This document shows positions 1-9,879 of a stretch of 64,000 bases of DNA, piece after piece. Under the pieces are notes generated by a model. The model was not told where the DNA came from. It worked only from the letters and a program-made list of their open reading frames with translations, and ran no database searches. A program made the translations under genes and the position numbers. Numbering within the stretch: the first letter of the stretch is position 1; every line of letters begins with the position of its first letter. This stretch comes from Rossellomorea aquimaris (lineage in GTDB: Bacteria; Bacillota; Bacilli; Bacillales; Bacillaceae_B), in NCBI RefSeq assembly GCF_008180865.1, contig NZ_VTEX01000002.1, positions 186,001 to 250,000 of the forward strand, given 5' to 3'.

Positions 1-115
1 TAACTTTGGTCTTCAAATGGCTGGAGCAGCCTTCATGGTCGTACCGATTATCATCATCTTCTCTTTCTTCCAAAAATATATCGTCGAAGGCTTTACGATG
101 TCGGGGATTAAATAG
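1..115 (+). CDS. Sugar ABC transporter permease, C-terminal end (partial)
   Basis: Only the last 37 codons are present, read in the frame that starts at base 2 and ends with TAG at 113-115. The peptide has a hydrophobic stretch followed by QKYIVEGFTMSGIK. This is the usual ending of MalG/UgpE-type inner-membrane permeases of carbohydrate ABC importers, where a YFVEGLTxGAVKG-like tail follows the last membrane segment. The gene begins left of the window. The LacI-type regulator that follows suggests a sugar-uptake operon beside its repressor. The substrate cannot be told from the fragment. Confidence 0.75.
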   Translation, partial: NFGLQMAGAAFMVVPIIIIFSFFQKYIVEGFTMSGIK

Positions 116-236
116 TAAGGGGAAAACATCACCTCTACTAGTCGAGAGTGTGAATGACTATACTATAAAGGTATAATGGATTTAACAATTTAGATGGAAC
201 AACCGCTATTCGTATAGCAATCAAGGATGTGAATAA

Positions 237-1229
237 ATGGCAACAATCAAAGATGTAGCAAAGCTTTCAGGAGTAGCCGTTTCAACGGCCTCCTACGCTT
301 TAAATAACAGTACCAAAGTAAGCGAAGAAACAAGAAAGAAAGTATTGGATGCAGCAAAACAATTGAACTATCAAAAGAACGGACTCGCATCCGATTTAAA
401 ACGTACCAACACGAATACCATCGCCTTGATTCTGAGTGATTTATCAGGTCCGTATTATTCTGAATTAATTAAAGGCGTCCAGGATGTGACATCTACTAAC
501 GGGTACGACCTCATAGCCTGCAGTTCAATTGGCGGTGCCCAATCTACAGCCATTAAATTTTTGAAAGAAAAACGAGTCGACGGTGTGATTATCTTAGCCC
601 ATAACATCACAGACGAAACGATATTGGAATCCACCCGCGAAGGATTCCCTATCGTCGTGTTGGACCGGGATATTAAACATGACTATGTTCTCCAGGTGGA
701 AGTCGACAATGTCGAAGGTGGATTTCAGGCTACGGAACATCTGATTAGGAAAGGTCACCGGAATATTGCTTATATTAGCGGACCTTATAACTCCCATGAC
801 AATGAACTCCGCTTCCAGGGCTTTAAGCAAGCCTTGGAGAAACATGATATTCCTTATCGTTCTAAATGGAAAACATCAGGTGGATTTACACGTGAAGGCG
901 GATATAAAGCAACGAAAATGCTCATTGCCCAACAAGATATCCCCCAAGCCATTTTTTATGCCAACGATGAAATGGCGATCGGTGGCTTGCAGGCCCTGTC
1001 AGAGAAGAATATTCGGATCCCGGAAGACCTTTCCATTATCGGATTTGATGATATTCAACTGGCTGAGTACGTATCTCCCCCATTGACCACAATGAGACAG
1101 CCGAAATACGAAGCCGGCGCACTCGCTGTTCATCTAATCTTTCAGAAGCTTGCTAAAGAGGAAGTCGATCCTTATTATAAGTTGACGACTGAATTAGTGG
1201 AACGGAAATCAGTTAAGGACAATAAGTAG
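237..1229 (+). CDS. LacI/GalR-family transcriptional repressor
   Basis: A 330-residue regulator of normal family length. Residues 1-50 form the LacI helix-turn-helix and hinge helix (ATIKDVAKLSGVAVSTASYALN, then VSEETRKKVLDAAKQLNY). Residues from about 60 form the periplasmic-binding-protein-like effector domain, with the typical IALILSDLSGPYYSELIKG opening and ITxIGFDDIQLAEYVSPPLTTMRQP ending. The ATG is preceded by AAGGATG at suitable spacing. It lies about 120 bp after the end of a sugar ABC permease and probably controls that operon in response to a sugar or sugar phosphate; this is inferred from position. A TATAAT hexamer at 172-177 could be its -10 element, but no convincing -35 was seen. 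Confidence 0.9.
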   Translation: MATIKDVAKLSGVAVSTASYALNNSTKVSEETRKKVLDAAKQLNYQKNGLASDLKRTNTNTIALILSDLSGPYYSELIKGVQDVTSTNGYDLIACSSIGGAQSTAIKFLKEKRVDGVIILAHNITDETILESTREGFPIVVLDRDIKHDYVLQVEVDNVEGGFQATEHLIRKGHRNIAYISGPYNSHDNELRFQGFKQALEKHDIPYRSKWKTSGGFTREGGYKATKMLIAQQDIPQAIFYANDEMAIGGLQALSEKNIRIPEDLSIIGFDDIQLAEYVSPPLTTMRQPKYEAGALAVHLIFQKLAKEEVDPYYKLTTELVERKSVKDNK

Positions 1230-1240
1230 ACTTGAAGAGA

Positions 1241-1272
1241 AGCGAATCCGTGAAGATGGGTTTGCTTTTTCT
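1241..1272 (+). terminator. Rho-independent terminator after the LacI gene
   Basis: Stem AGCGAATCC paired with GGGTTTGCT (two G-U pairs), a short loop, then a T-run. It starts 12 bp past the stop of the upstream repressor gene. Confidence 0.75.
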
Positions 1273-1443
1273 TTATCTTCGTGAAACACCTCTAAAAGCT
1301 TATGTATCCTTCTTATTGCAAATAACACTTCTAATGTCACCTGTACAAAAACACATTCCAACTCCTCTCTTAAAGTGACTCTTACTAGAACCTCCTCCAC
1401 ATACGTTAACAAAACCTTCACAAATATTAGGTACATTGTGTGA

Positions 1444-1472
1444 TTGAGATGGTATTTTACTGGGTATACAAT
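1444..1472 (+). promoter_or_regulatory. SigA-type promoter for the tetR-P450 unit
   Basis: TTGAGA, 17 bp spacer, TACAAT. The predicted transcription start falls at the beginning of the 18-bp palindrome at 1478-1495, so the bound repressor would cover it. Confidence 0.6.
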
Positions 1473-1477
1473 GAGGA

Positions 1478-1495
1478 GGAATGAATATTCATTCC
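1478..1495. promoter_or_regulatory. Palindromic operator O1, upstream of tetR
   Basis: Perfect 18-bp palindrome GGAATGAATATTCATTCC immediately downstream of the -10 element of the tetR promoter. It shares both half-sites (GGAATGAA/TTCATTCC) with the palindrome at 2128-2147 and differs only in the central bases. This implies autoregulation by the TetR protein encoded next to it. Confidence 0.8.
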
Positions 1496-1524
1496 GTATT
1501 TAACCGATGAAAGGCTGAATCCTT

Positions 1525-2100
1525 ATGGCAACTGCAGTAAATAAACGAGACAGCATTATATCAAGCGCTTTGGTTCTTTTTGCTGAGCGTGGATATGACG
1601 CGACTACGATTCCAATGATTGCGACATCTGCAGGAGTTGGAGCCGGTACCATCTATCGTTACTTTGATAACAAAGAAGTGCTTGGCAACAAGCTTTTTCA
1701 AGAGTATGTAAGGATATTTACAGAAACTCTTGAAAATGAATTCCCTTATGATGAAACCATTCGGGATCAATTTCATCATATATTTCAAGCCATGATTCAA
1801 TTTACAACAAAGCAAAGCCAAGCACTTTATTTTATTAAAACACATAGCAGTGCCCATTTTTTAGATAAAGTAAGTCATGATAGCTTTCAAGGACTCCTGG
1901 AGATCCTAAAGAATTTCTTTGATTCAGGAAAAGAGAAAAAAGAAATTAAGGAGCTTCCTTCCTCCGCTCTGATTGCCATCGTTTACGGAGCGTTTCTAGA
2001 GCTTCAACGATTGGTTCGTATTGGGGAGCTGGAACCGGAAGCAAAACTATTAAAAGATGTAGAAGAAAGTATGTGGGACGCTGTACGGTTACATGTATGA
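1525..2100 (+). CDS. TetR-family repressor of the CYP102 P450 (Bm3R1/BscR-like)
   Basis: A 191-residue TetR regulator. Residues about 8-55 carry the HTH (IISSALVLFAERGYDATTIPMIATSAGVGAGTIYRYF); the rest is the helical ligand-binding domain. The neighbour 77 bp downstream is a CYP102A-type P450, the arrangement known for Bm3R1 in Bacillus megaterium and BscR in B. subtilis. Those repressors are released by fatty acids and related lipophilic acids. Two palindromes with identical half-sites flank this gene, so it probably represses itself and the P450 gene. The start ATG has GAAAGG 10 bases upstream. Function rests on family and context and is strong. Confidence 0.88.
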   Translation: MATAVNKRDSIISSALVLFAERGYDATTIPMIATSAGVGAGTIYRYFDNKEVLGNKLFQEYVRIFTETLENEFPYDETIRDQFHHIFQAMIQFTTKQSQALYFIKTHSSAHFLDKVSHDSFQGLLEILKNFFDSGKEKKEIKELPSSALIAIVYGAFLELQRLVRIGELEPEAKLLKDVEESMWDAVRLHV

Positions 2101-2120
2101 GAAATGATTTGTTTCTCATA
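2096..2120 (+). other. Intercistronic hairpin between tetR and the P450 gene
   Basis: TATGAGAAA, 7-nt loop, TTTCTCATA: a perfect 9-bp stem overlapping the tetR stop codon. No T-run follows, so it is more likely an mRNA processing, stability or partial-attenuation element than a terminator. Confidence 0.5.
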
Positions 2121-2127
2121 CACCAAA

Positions 2128-2147
2128 CGGAATGAACGTTCATTCCG
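2128..2147. promoter_or_regulatory. Palindromic operator O2, upstream of the P450 gene
   Basis: A perfect 20-bp palindrome: CGGAATGAAC followed by its reverse complement. As I recall, this is the same sequence as the published Bm3R1 operator. It lies 30 bp upstream of the P450 ATG and directly before a TATAAT (2149-2154). A repressor here could block a P450 promoter or act as a roadblock to read-through from tetR. Confidence 0.8.
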
Positions 2148-2177
2148 TTATAATTCTTTTTTAAGAGGTGCTATTAA

Positions 2178-5100
2178 ATGACAAACTCAAACCAACTTCC
2201 GCAGCCAAAGACGTATGGACCCCTTGGCAGTTTGCCGGTCATCGATAAAGACAAACCTCTTCAATCCTATATGAAGCTTGCAAGAGAGCTCGGCCCGATC
2301 TTTCAGTTTCAATTTCCGGGACGTATCAGTACGTTTGTATCGAGTGCCTCCCTTGCTGAAGAAATTTGCGACGAAACACGATTTGATAAGAAGGTCGGCC
2401 CTGCCTTACAAAAAGTAAGAGCATTTGGCGGCGACGGTCTTTTCACAAGTGAAACGACGGAAAACAATTGGAAAAAGGCGCATAATATCCTGCTTCCAAG
2501 CTTCAGCCAGCAGGCAATGAAGGGCTATCATGCTAAAATGATCGATCTTGCCACCCAACTTATTCAGAAATGGGCCCGCTTAAATCCGGCTGATGAAATC
2601 GATGTTCCTGAAGATATGACTCGCTTAACCTTGGATACGATCGGTCTCTGCGGTTTTAATTACCGCTTTAACAGCTTTTACAGGGAAAACTCCCACCCAT
2701 TTGTCGACAGTATGGTCCGGGCAATGGACGAAGCCATGAGTCAAACGCAGCGACTTGGTGTTCAAGATAAATTGATGGTTAAATCTAAAAAACAATTCAA
2801 GGAAGACATTCAATACATGTTCAATCTAGTAGATGAATTGATTGCGAAACGGAAACAAAATGGTGATCAGGGTGAGGATGACCTGCTCTCTCATATGTTA
2901 AAAGGAACCGATCCGGAAACGGGTGAAGTGCTGGATGATGAAAACATCCGTTATCAAATCATCACTTTTTTAATTGCAGGACACGAAACAACGAGTGGGC
3001 TTCTATCGTTTACCCTTTACTTTCTAATGAATAATCCGGAAAAATTGAAGAAAGCGCAGCAAGAAGTGGATGAAGTGCTGGGTGACGACGTTCCTGATTA
3101 TAAACAAGTGAAGAAATTGAAATATATTCGCATGGTGCTTAATGAAGCACTTCGTCTATGGCCGACCGCACCGGCATTTTCCGTTTATGCAAAAGAAGAC
3201 ACAACTTTAAACGGGCAATACAAAGTTAATAAAGATGATGTATTCACCCTTATTATTCCTGAGCTTCACCGTGATCCATCCGTTTGGGGAGATGACGTGG
3301 AATCGTTTATACCAGAGCGTTTTGAGGACCCGTCTTCGATTCCATATCATGCTTACAAACCTTTCGGAAACGGACAGCGCGCCTGCATCGGACAGCAGTT
3401 TGCCCTTCACGAAGCGACCCTTGTTCTCGGAATGGTTTTGCAACACTTTGACCTGATTGATCATAAAGAATATCAATTGGAAGTAAAAGAAACCTTGACC
3501 CTCAAGCCAGATGGTTTGACGATGCGCGTTTCACCAAGGAAACCGGTCGTGTCCTTTACCGCTGCTTCTTCGGAAGAAGTGAAATCTGAGAAAAAAGCAG
3601 CACAAGCTTCTCTAGAGTCGTCTCATGGTACTCCACTCTATATTCTGTTTGGATCAAACATGGGAACAGCTGAAGGAATCGCCCGCGATCTTGCTGAAAC
3701 AGGTCGTCAACAAGGCTTTATAGCCGAGGTTGCTCCTTTAAATGATTATACGAGCGGGCTTCCGACAGAAGGAGCGGTTCTCATCGTTTCTGCTTCCTAT
3801 AACGGAAATCCTCCGGACAATGCGGACGCATTCGTTTCTTGGCTAAGTGAAACGGAGGAAGGAACACTAAACGATGTTCGCTATGCGGTATTCGGATGTG
3901 GCGACCACAACTGGGCGACTACGTACCAACGCATTCCTACTTTCATTGATGAGCAGATGGAACAAAAAGGAGCTCATCGTCTGTCGAACACAGGCCATGG
4001 TGATGCAAGCGACGATTTTGAAGGAGATTACGAGAAATGGTCGGAAGCACTTTGGCCGAATCTAGCAAAAGAATTGAACATTGAGCTTCATCCAAACGGG
4101 GAAGAAAGCAGCTCGATCACAATGAATTTTGTCAGTGATGTCAGTGACACACCACTTGCCCGCACCCATCATGCCTTTACATCGGTGGTAAGTAGAAATA
4201 GTGAATTGCAGCATGTGGAAAGTGGAAGGAATACAAGACATCTTGAGTTGACTCTTCCAGAGGCTGTAGATTATCAGGAAGGAGACCATATCGGGGTGCT
4301 TCCCCGCAATCCAAGCTCTCTTGTTGAGCGAGTGCTCAGTCGATTCAACCTGAACGGCCAAGACTATGTCCAACTCACTGGAGATCCGGGAAAAGCAGTC
4401 CACCTTCCAACAGAGAACCCAGTAAATCTTAAAGAATTACTCTCTAATTATGTGGAATTCCAAGAACCAGCTACTCGTTCGCAAATCCGGGCACTTGCGT
4501 CTCATACTGTATGTCCTCCCCATGTATTAGAGCTTGAAGAGCTATTGGAGGCTGGAACGTACAAAAGGGAGATACTAGGTAAACGGATCACCATGCTGGA
4601 TCTGGTGGAAAAGTACCTTGCCTGTGAAATTCCGTTTGAAGGGTTCCTGCTTTTACTCCCAGCACTAAAAGCAAGATACTACTCGATTTCAAGCTCTCCC
4701 CTCTACAAAGAAGGAGAAGCGAGCATCACGGTCAGCGTCGTTCGCGGAGAAGCATGGAGTGGAAATGGAGAATACAAAGGAATAGCATCAAACTATCTGG
4801 CAGAACGTTCCGAAGGCGATAAGATAGCGTGCTTTATCTCTACACCTCAATCGAACTTCCAGCTTCCGGACGCAACCGAAACACCAATCGTCATGATCGG
4901 CCCTGGTACTGGAATTGCACCATTCAGGGGATTTATCCAGGCACGCCGCATTCTTAAAGAAAAAGGAGAAACGCTGGGAGCAGCCCACCTTTACTTCGGC
5001 TGCCGCAATCCTGAACACGATTTCTTATATCAAGCGGAATTAGAGAAGGCCGAACAAGATGGAATCGTAACTCTTCACACGGCTTTCTCAAGATGCCCTG

Positions 5101-5345
5101 GTAAAGAAAAGACATACGTCCAGCACCGTTTGGCGGAAAGCGCTGAAGACATCCTACCTTTATTGAAAGATGGAGGCCGCTTATACATCTGTGGAGACGG
5201 TGGTAAAATGGCACCGGATGTGGAACGCACATTAGTAGAATGCTATATGCATTTCTATCAAACAACGAAAGAAGAAGCTGACGCATGGCTGGGATCACTT
5301 GAAGAAGATGGTCGATATGCCAAGGATGTTTGGGCAGGAGCGTAA
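2178..5345 (+). CDS. Self-sufficient cytochrome P450/NADPH-P450 reductase, CYP102A type
   Basis: A 1055-residue soluble fusion close to P450 BM3 in length and sequence. It hydroxylates medium and long fatty acids at subterminal positions using NADPH and O2. Residues 1-470 are the heme domain: I-helix AGHETTSG, ExxR in NEALRLW, and the heme loop [10 protein letters not shown] with the thiolate Cys near 403. Residues about 480-640 are the FMN flavodoxin ([12 protein letters not shown]). From about 660 comes the FAD/NADPH reductase ([41 protein letters not shown]-terminal KDVWAGA). By eye against BM3, Arg47 is kept (R49), Tyr51 is Phe (F53), Phe87 is kept (F89), and Ala82 is Gly (G84). AAGAGGTG precedes the ATG. 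It follows a TetR repressor and lies under a matching palindrome, so fatty-acid induction is likely. Confidence 0.95.
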   Translation: MTNSNQLPQPKTYGPLGSLPVIDKDKPLQSYMKLARELGPIFQFQFPGRISTFVSSASLAEEICDETRFDKKVGPALQKVRAFGGDGLFTSETTENNWKKAHNILLPSFSQQAMKGYHAKMIDLATQLIQKWARLNPADEIDVPEDMTRLTLDTIGLCGFNYRFNSFYRENSHPFVDSMVRAMDEAMSQTQRLGVQDKLMVKSKKQFKEDIQYMFNLVDELIAKRKQNGDQGEDDLLSHMLKGTDPETGEVLDDENIRYQIITFLIAGHETTSGLLSFTLYFLMNNPEKLKKAQQEVDEVLGDDVPDYKQVKKLKYIRMVLNEALRLWPTAPAFSVYAKEDTTLNGQYKVNKDDVFTLIIPELHRDPSVWGDDVESFIPERFEDPSSIPYHAYKPFGNGQRACIGQQFALHEATLVLGMVLQHFDLIDHKEYQLEVKETLTLKPDGLTMRVSPRKPVVSFTAASSEEVKSEKKAAQASLESSHGTPLYILFGSNMGTAEGIARDLAETGRQQGFIAEVAPLNDYTSGLPTEGAVLIVSASYNGNPPDNADAFVSWLSETEEGTLNDVRYAVFGCGDHNWATTYQRIPTFIDEQMEQKGAHRLSNTGHGDASDDFEGDYEKWSEALWPNLAKELNIELHPNGEESSSITMNFVSDVSDTPLARTHHAFTSVVSRNSELQHVESGRNTRHLELTLPEAVDYQEGDHIGVLPRNPSSLVERVLSRFNLNGQDYVQLTGDPGKAVHLPTENPVNLKELLSNYVEFQEPATRSQIRALASHTVCPPHVLELEELLEAGTYKREILGKRITMLDLVEKYLACEIPFEGFLLLLPALKARYYSISSSPLYKEGEASITVSVVRGEAWSGNGEYKGIASNYLAERSEGDKIACFISTPQSNFQLPDATETPIVMIGPGTGIAPFRGFIQARRILKEKGETLGAAHLYFGCRNPEHDFLYQAELEKAEQDGIVTLHTAFSRCPGKEKTYVQHRLAESAEDILPLLKDGGRLYICGDGGKMAPDVERTLVECYMHFYQTTKEEADAWLGSLEEDGRYAKDVWAGA

Positions 5346-5359
5346 ATTTTAAAGGAAGC

Positions 5360-5390
5360 AGCGGACCTTTGTTGGGTTCGCTTCTTTTTT
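5360..5390 (+). terminator. Terminator of the P450 gene
   Basis: AGCGGACC, 7-nt loop, GGTTCGCT (one G-U pair), then a T-rich run ending in six Ts. Confidence 0.8.
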
Positions 5391-5528
5391 GTTGGGCTGC
5401 AGGAATTCTCAGGATCATTTAGAGGTATTATTGACTCCTTAGGTGCCTGGCACTTTCCCTATCCTATCAAACTGTCCCGCTACTTATCTCCTAAACCCTT
5501 AAATGCGCCCACTACAAAACAACACACC

Positions 5529-5557
5529 AAAAAAGCACCGGATGATTACGGTGCTTT
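5529..5557 (-). terminator. Terminator of the yfkN-like gene
   Basis: Perfect 9-bp stem AAAGCACCG/CGGTGCTTT. On the minus strand it is followed by a run of six Ts, just downstream of the stop of the gene ending at 5569. Confidence 0.85.
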
Positions 5558-5568
5558 CAAACAAATCT

Positions 5569-8500
5569 TTACTTATTAACCTTTGTAATACGTCCTTCTT
5601 CAACAGGATCTACTGTCCCTTGTGCTTTAATGTATGAAACGAAAGCTTCTAAATCTACGATATCAATGACTTGATTCTTACCTTCTAATAGTACCGTATA
5701 TCCGTCACCGCCGCCTGCCATAAAGTTGTTCACCGTGATTGAGTATGTTTTGGCCAGGTTAAGTGGTTGATCGTCTCCAGTTGTAACGGATTGGATTCTG
5801 CTTCCTTCATGTTTACTGCTATCATATGAAACCTTCAATCCGGAAATCTGTAAGATTCTTGGTGCATTGGGATCTTTCGCCCATTGAGATTCGAATAGTT
5901 CATAGACCTGCTGTCCAGTCAGATCCATCGTTACAAGATCATTACCGAATGGCTGAACAGTGAAGGCTTCTTTCCATGTGATTTCACCTGCATCGATTTC
6001 TGCACGGATACCTCCTGGATTCATAAAGGCAAAATCTGTTCCTGTATGACTTCTCATGGCATCTGCAATCAGATTACCCATGGCAGACTCACCATCAGGA
6101 TTTTGATCCCTGCTGATTCCTTTTTTTGTGTTCCCAATTTTCACATTCAGGATAGGTGCAACATCTGCAAGATATTCATCGAGTAATTCTTTAATCCCGG
6201 CATCTGGCGTGATGGTTCTGACGGCAGATACGATTTCTGCTTTTTTCGACGTGATATCCTTGGTAGCTGGATCAATCACGAAATCCACATCCGAAAACGC
6301 TGTACCATAAGAATACGATTGAACAAGTAGCTTTCCATCCACAATCGTATTTGCATACTGATGATTGTGTCCACCAAACATAATATCCACTTCATCGTCT
6401 ACTTTTGTTGCGATATCAGCCAGTTCTTCTGTAGGGTTGGATCCATCGGTGTTTGATTTCACCGGGTTATGGGATAGGACGACAATCGCCTCTACACCCT
6501 TTTCCTTTAGTTCTTCTGCATATTTGTTAATCGCTTCGGCTTCATCCGTAAATGTTACTCCCGCTGTTCCACTCGGTGTGACAATTCCTGGTGTATCGGA
6601 GAAAGCAATTCCTATAAATCCAACCGGAACTCCGTTAACCTCTTTTACCACATATGGAGAAAGAATCGGTTCTTTGGTTTTGCTATCCACTACGTTTGCC
6701 GCTACATAAGGGAAATTCGCCCCTTCGAACACCCCATATTTAGAGTAGGTTTTCGAATGTCTTCCCCCGTCGATCAGGCGCATCATTTCATCTACACCTT
6801 CGTCAAACTCATGGTTTCCTACAGTACCTACATCAAAACCAATTTCATTTAGCATTTTGATGGTTGGTTCATCCTGTAATAACGCAGATACGGGAGAACT
6901 TGCCCCGGCGACATCTCCTGCATGCACCATTAGTGTGTTGGGATTCGTTGCTTCACGTTCTTTTATATGGGCAGCCAAGTATTCAATTCCCCCAGCATTC
7001 AAACCTTTGTTATACGTGTCCAATTGACCGTGAAGATCATTGATGCCTAACAATTGAACTTCAAAGGGCTCTTCTGCAGGAAAATCAATCTTGTATTTAT
7101 GGAATCCATTCGTACCTTCTCCGACATGATGAATGTTCGATGTTTGCTGAGCAAACATTTTTGCTTCTGGAGAAGACTCAAATGTGACATCAACATTTCC
7201 GGAAATCGGTGCAAACGTCCAGTTCTTATCGGCAGTTGGATTAATCGTTTTGTTTTTAATAATGTAGTTCATGACTACTTGACGATTCTCGTCTGGCGAA
7301 ACATAGATGACTCGTTTCCCATCAGGATTCGCAAGCTTTGTAAATGAAGCACGATAGTTATTCGTAGCCACGACAAACTTCTGATCTTCCTCTACCGGCT
7401 TACCATTAAACATTACGTTTTTCACACGTCTTGTTCCTGCATTAATCACGTTACCGGACTGATCATATTTAGCAGGTTTTGTTACATCCACTTCATAAGT
7501 CACACCATCGATCGTATCAAAGTTGTAAGCTTGGAAATCCTTATTAATCAGAGATTGTTCCTCTGTTTTCGTCGGGTCGATTTGATTAAAGTTTCCGGTT
7601 GTCCATTCGATATATTCTTTTACTTCGGCACCTGTTAAAAGTAACGCTTGAACCGTATTTGGATACTTGTAAAGGTCAGAAACGTTTTTAATCGTCACTG
7701 TTCCTTTAGGAATGTTTGTGTACTCACCGGCCCCATTTCTTCCAGCTTTAAATGGAGCTGCAGATGAAAGGACAGGAAGATCTTCGTATTCAGTTCCATT
7801 TAACGCATTTTCTACATACTCTTTTTGAGCATTGCTGACAATTTGTACGGATGGATCATCCTGTACCCGTGCAAAGAAGCTGTGAATTGGTGCTTCCGTT
7901 TGACCCACTTCACCATTGATGTATTCAATGGTGCTGTCATGGGAGTCTTTTAAGACATCAACCATTTCTTTATCCGCTGTTACTCCTGTTGAAGAAATAA
8001 CTTCCGATTGAGAATCTTTCACTTTCCATTTCCCATTTACCTGTTCCAAAGTTAAGTCAATGACACCAAGTGTTTTCCCGTCAACATTTGCTTGAACGGC
8101 AGCCACACCATTGATTGTTCCTTTTTTATTATCCACGCCTTCAAGGGAGTTGTAGGAAGCATCTCCCGGGAAAGACAGGTGAGTGTGCCCGAATAATATC
8201 GCATCGATTCCGTCTACTTCACTTAGTGGATACACGGTATTTTCTTTATTGGATTTATCTTTGTCAAAACCTGAATGAGAGAGAACAACAACCACTTCTG
8301 CTCCATCCTTCTTCATTTTTGGAACCCATTTTTCAGCTGACGCCACTACGTCCTCAGTCACAACTTTACCTTCCAGGTTCGCTTTATCCCATTGCATGAT
8401 TTGAGGAGCTACGAAACCAATGACACCGACCTTGACCGTTTGCTTGTTCCCATTTTCGTCGACAACTTCCTTGTCCACGATTTTATATGGTTTTACAAGG

Positions 8501-9879
8501 TTTTCATCGTTTGAAGGGTCCTGATCATGATCATCTTTATACACGTTCCCCGAGACGTATGGGAAGTCAGCGCCTTTGATACTATTTTCCAGGAACTCTA
8601 ATCCATAATTGAATTCATGGTTTCCTAAAGTGGCAGCATCATAATCCAATAAGTTCATCGCTTCATAGATCGGGTGCGTTTCATTTTCGATTAATCCTTC
8701 AGATACGGCATTTTCTCCACCTAGAATGGAGACGTACTTGCTATCAATCAATTGCTTGGCAGCTTCAGCCATGGCATTTTTCTCAACTAAAAGGACAGGA
8801 GCATCGTGCTTGGCAGCGAGAACTGATCCCGTTAATCCATCCACGAAATTTCTTCCTGTTGTGACAAACACTTTATCCGTTACTGTATCCAACTCAGTAG
8901 CAATTTTGAGTGACGTTTCAAATCGATTTTGACCGAAAATCCGTGATGGGTTTTTCAGTTGTTTTTCAACTTTCTCACTAATAACCCCGGGTCCACCTAC
9001 AATGATGGTCTTATCTTTCCCTTTAAGAGATTCAGTTGTTGTGCCTGGTACACTATCCTTTTTTGTTAAAAGAATCGGATACCCATTCTTTGCAGCATAT
9101 GGTGCAATCGCAATGGCATCTGGATAGTTTGACCCATCAGCAAGGATGGCAGTGTCGGTGTTCCCGCCAACTTCCTCTGCTATCATGGAGGCTGTCTCAT
9201 AGCGATCAGAACCTTGGATTCTCTTAATATATAATTTCATCTTGCTTAATTCACTTTGTACATCTGCAGAAACGGCATTTACCCCGCCTAAAATAATCAC
9301 TTTTTTCGCACCAAGACGATTTATTTCTTCCTTCGTCTTAGCATTTAAGCTCTTCGTACCCGTCAATAGGATCGGAGCATCCAAGTGATAAGCCAATGGC
9401 GCACCCGTTAACGCATCGGAAAAATTATCAGAACGGGCGATGACTACTGTTTCAGACTTCGCCCAGCCTTTTTTCGATACCTCTACAGCCGTTTCATATC
9501 GATCATCACCTGACAAACGATTCACAAATGTTAAGGGATCAACCTTAGCGATAAAATCAGTAAACGGATTCCCTTGAAGCAGGTCACCATTATCCAACAG
9601 TAAATTATTCGGGTTTTCTTCACGTTCTTTTTTGATCAGAGTTGAAAGGCGAACAAGTCCGTTTTCAACTGGCTTATCAGAATAATAGTCATGGTCCATT
9701 AAACTTCCATGCACATCGGTTGTTTCCATTATTTTTAATTTTACATAAGCATCAGTCGATAACACATTTGTTGGCGCATTTTCTGCCGAAACGGTACCCC
9801 CTGCCGGAGAAGCAATCATACCTAAAGCTAAAGTTGACAGAGCAATACTACTTAACTTCTTTTTTACTCCACTGTTCAA
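5569..9879 (-). CDS. yfkN: Secreted bifunctional 2',3'-cyclic-nucleotide phosphodiesterase/5'-nucleotidase (YfkN-like) with inserted cell-wall-binding repeats
   Basis: About 1,436 residues with an N-terminal signal peptide (KKKLSSIALSTLALGMIASPAGGTVSAEN). The first metallophosphatase domain (CpdB-like) has DVHG near residue 56, DNGD near 97, GNHE near 420 and GHTH further on. The second (UshA-like 5'-nucleotidase) begins near 945 with NDLHG, then GNHE, GGHNH and GNDLVTMDL. Between DNGD and GNHE of domain 1 sit about 280 residues with three copies of a repeat: RLSGDDRYETA...APILLTG...VIILGG, RIQGSDRYETA...YPILLT...IIVGG, and RIFGQNRFETS...APVLLV...VSILGG. These are cell-wall-binding type 2 repeats (CWB2, Pfam PF04122). 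The C-terminus stops right after the nucleotidase domain, with no LPXTG-like sorting signal. The likely role is scavenging phosphate and nucleosides from extracellular nucleotides at the wall. A TTG start at 9879 fits the AGAGGG box best; an in-frame TTG at 9897 is the alternative. Confidence 0.9.
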   Translation of the reverse strand: MNSGVKKKLSSIALSTLALGMIASPAGGTVSAENAPTNVLSTDAYVKLKIMETTDVHGSLMDHDYYSDKPVENGLVRLSTLIKKEREENPNNLLLDNGDLLQGNPFTDFIAKVDPLTFVNRLSGDDRYETAVEVSKKGWAKSETVVIARSDNFSDALTGAPLAYHLDAPILLTGTKSLNAKTKEEINRLGAKKVIILGGVNAVSADVQSELSKMKLYIKRIQGSDRYETASMIAEEVGGNTDTAILADGSNYPDAIAIAPYAAKNGYPILLTKKDSVPGTTTESLKGKDKTIIVGGPGVISEKVEKQLKNPSRIFGQNRFETSLKIATELDTVTDKVFVTTGRNFVDGLTGSVLAAKHDAPVLLVEKNAMAEAAKQLIDSKYVSILGGENAVSEGLIENETHPIYEAMNLLDYDAATLGNHEFNYGLEFLENSIKGADFPYVSGNVYKDDHDQDPSNDENLVKPYKIVDKEVVDENGNKQTVKVGVIGFVAPQIMQWDKANLEGKVVTEDVVASAEKWVPKMKKDGAEVVVVLSHSGFDKDKSNKENTVYPLSEVDGIDAILFGHTHLSFPGDASYNSLEGVDNKKGTINGVAAVQANVDGKTLGVIDLTLEQVNGKWKVKDSQSEVISSTGVTADKEMVDVLKDSHDSTIEYINGEVGQTEAPIHSFFARVQDDPSVQIVSNAQKEYVENALNGTEYEDLPVLSSAAPFKAGRNGAGEYTNIPKGTVTIKNVSDLYKYPNTVQALLLTGAEVKEYIEWTTGNFNQIDPTKTEEQSLINKDFQAYNFDTIDGVTYEVDVTKPAKYDQSGNVINAGTRRVKNVMFNGKPVEEDQKFVVATNNYRASFTKLANPDGKRVIYVSPDENRQVVMNYIIKNKTINPTADKNWTFAPISGNVDVTFESSPEAKMFAQQTSNIHHVGEGTNGFHKYKIDFPAEEPFEVQLLGINDLHGQLDTYNKGLNAGGIEYLAAHIKEREATNPNTLMVHAGDVAGASSPVSALLQDEPTIKMLNEIGFDVGTVGNHEFDEGVDEMMRLIDGGRHSKTYSKYGVFEGANFPYVAANVVDSKTKEPILSPYVVKEVNGVPVGFIGIAFSDTPGIVTPSGTAGVTFTDEAEAINKYAEELKEKGVEAIVVLSHNPVKSNTDGSNPTEELADIATKVDDEVDIMFGGHNHQYANTIVDGKLLVQSYSYGTAFSDVDFVIDPATKDITSKKAEIVSAVRTITPDAGIKELLDEYLADVAPILNVKIGNTKKGISRDQNPDGESAMGNLIADAMRSHTGTDFAFMNPGGIRAEIDAGEITWKEAFTVQPFGNDLVTMDLTGQQVYELFESQWAKDPNAPRILQISGLKVSYDSSKHEGSRIQSVTTGDDQPLNLAKTYSITVNNFMAGGGDGYTVLLEGKNQVIDIVDLEAFVSYIKAQGTVDPVEEGRITKVNK

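Noticed and set aside
1209-1436. Minus-strand ORF of 75 codons downstream of the LacI gene
   Set aside because: No ribosome binding site, overlaps a terminator, and composition reflects an AT-rich spacer.
3207-5418. Several ORFs of 60-150 codons antisense or out of frame to the P450 gene
   Set aside because: Shadows of a strongly conserved coding sequence; none has start signals or a protein-like composition.
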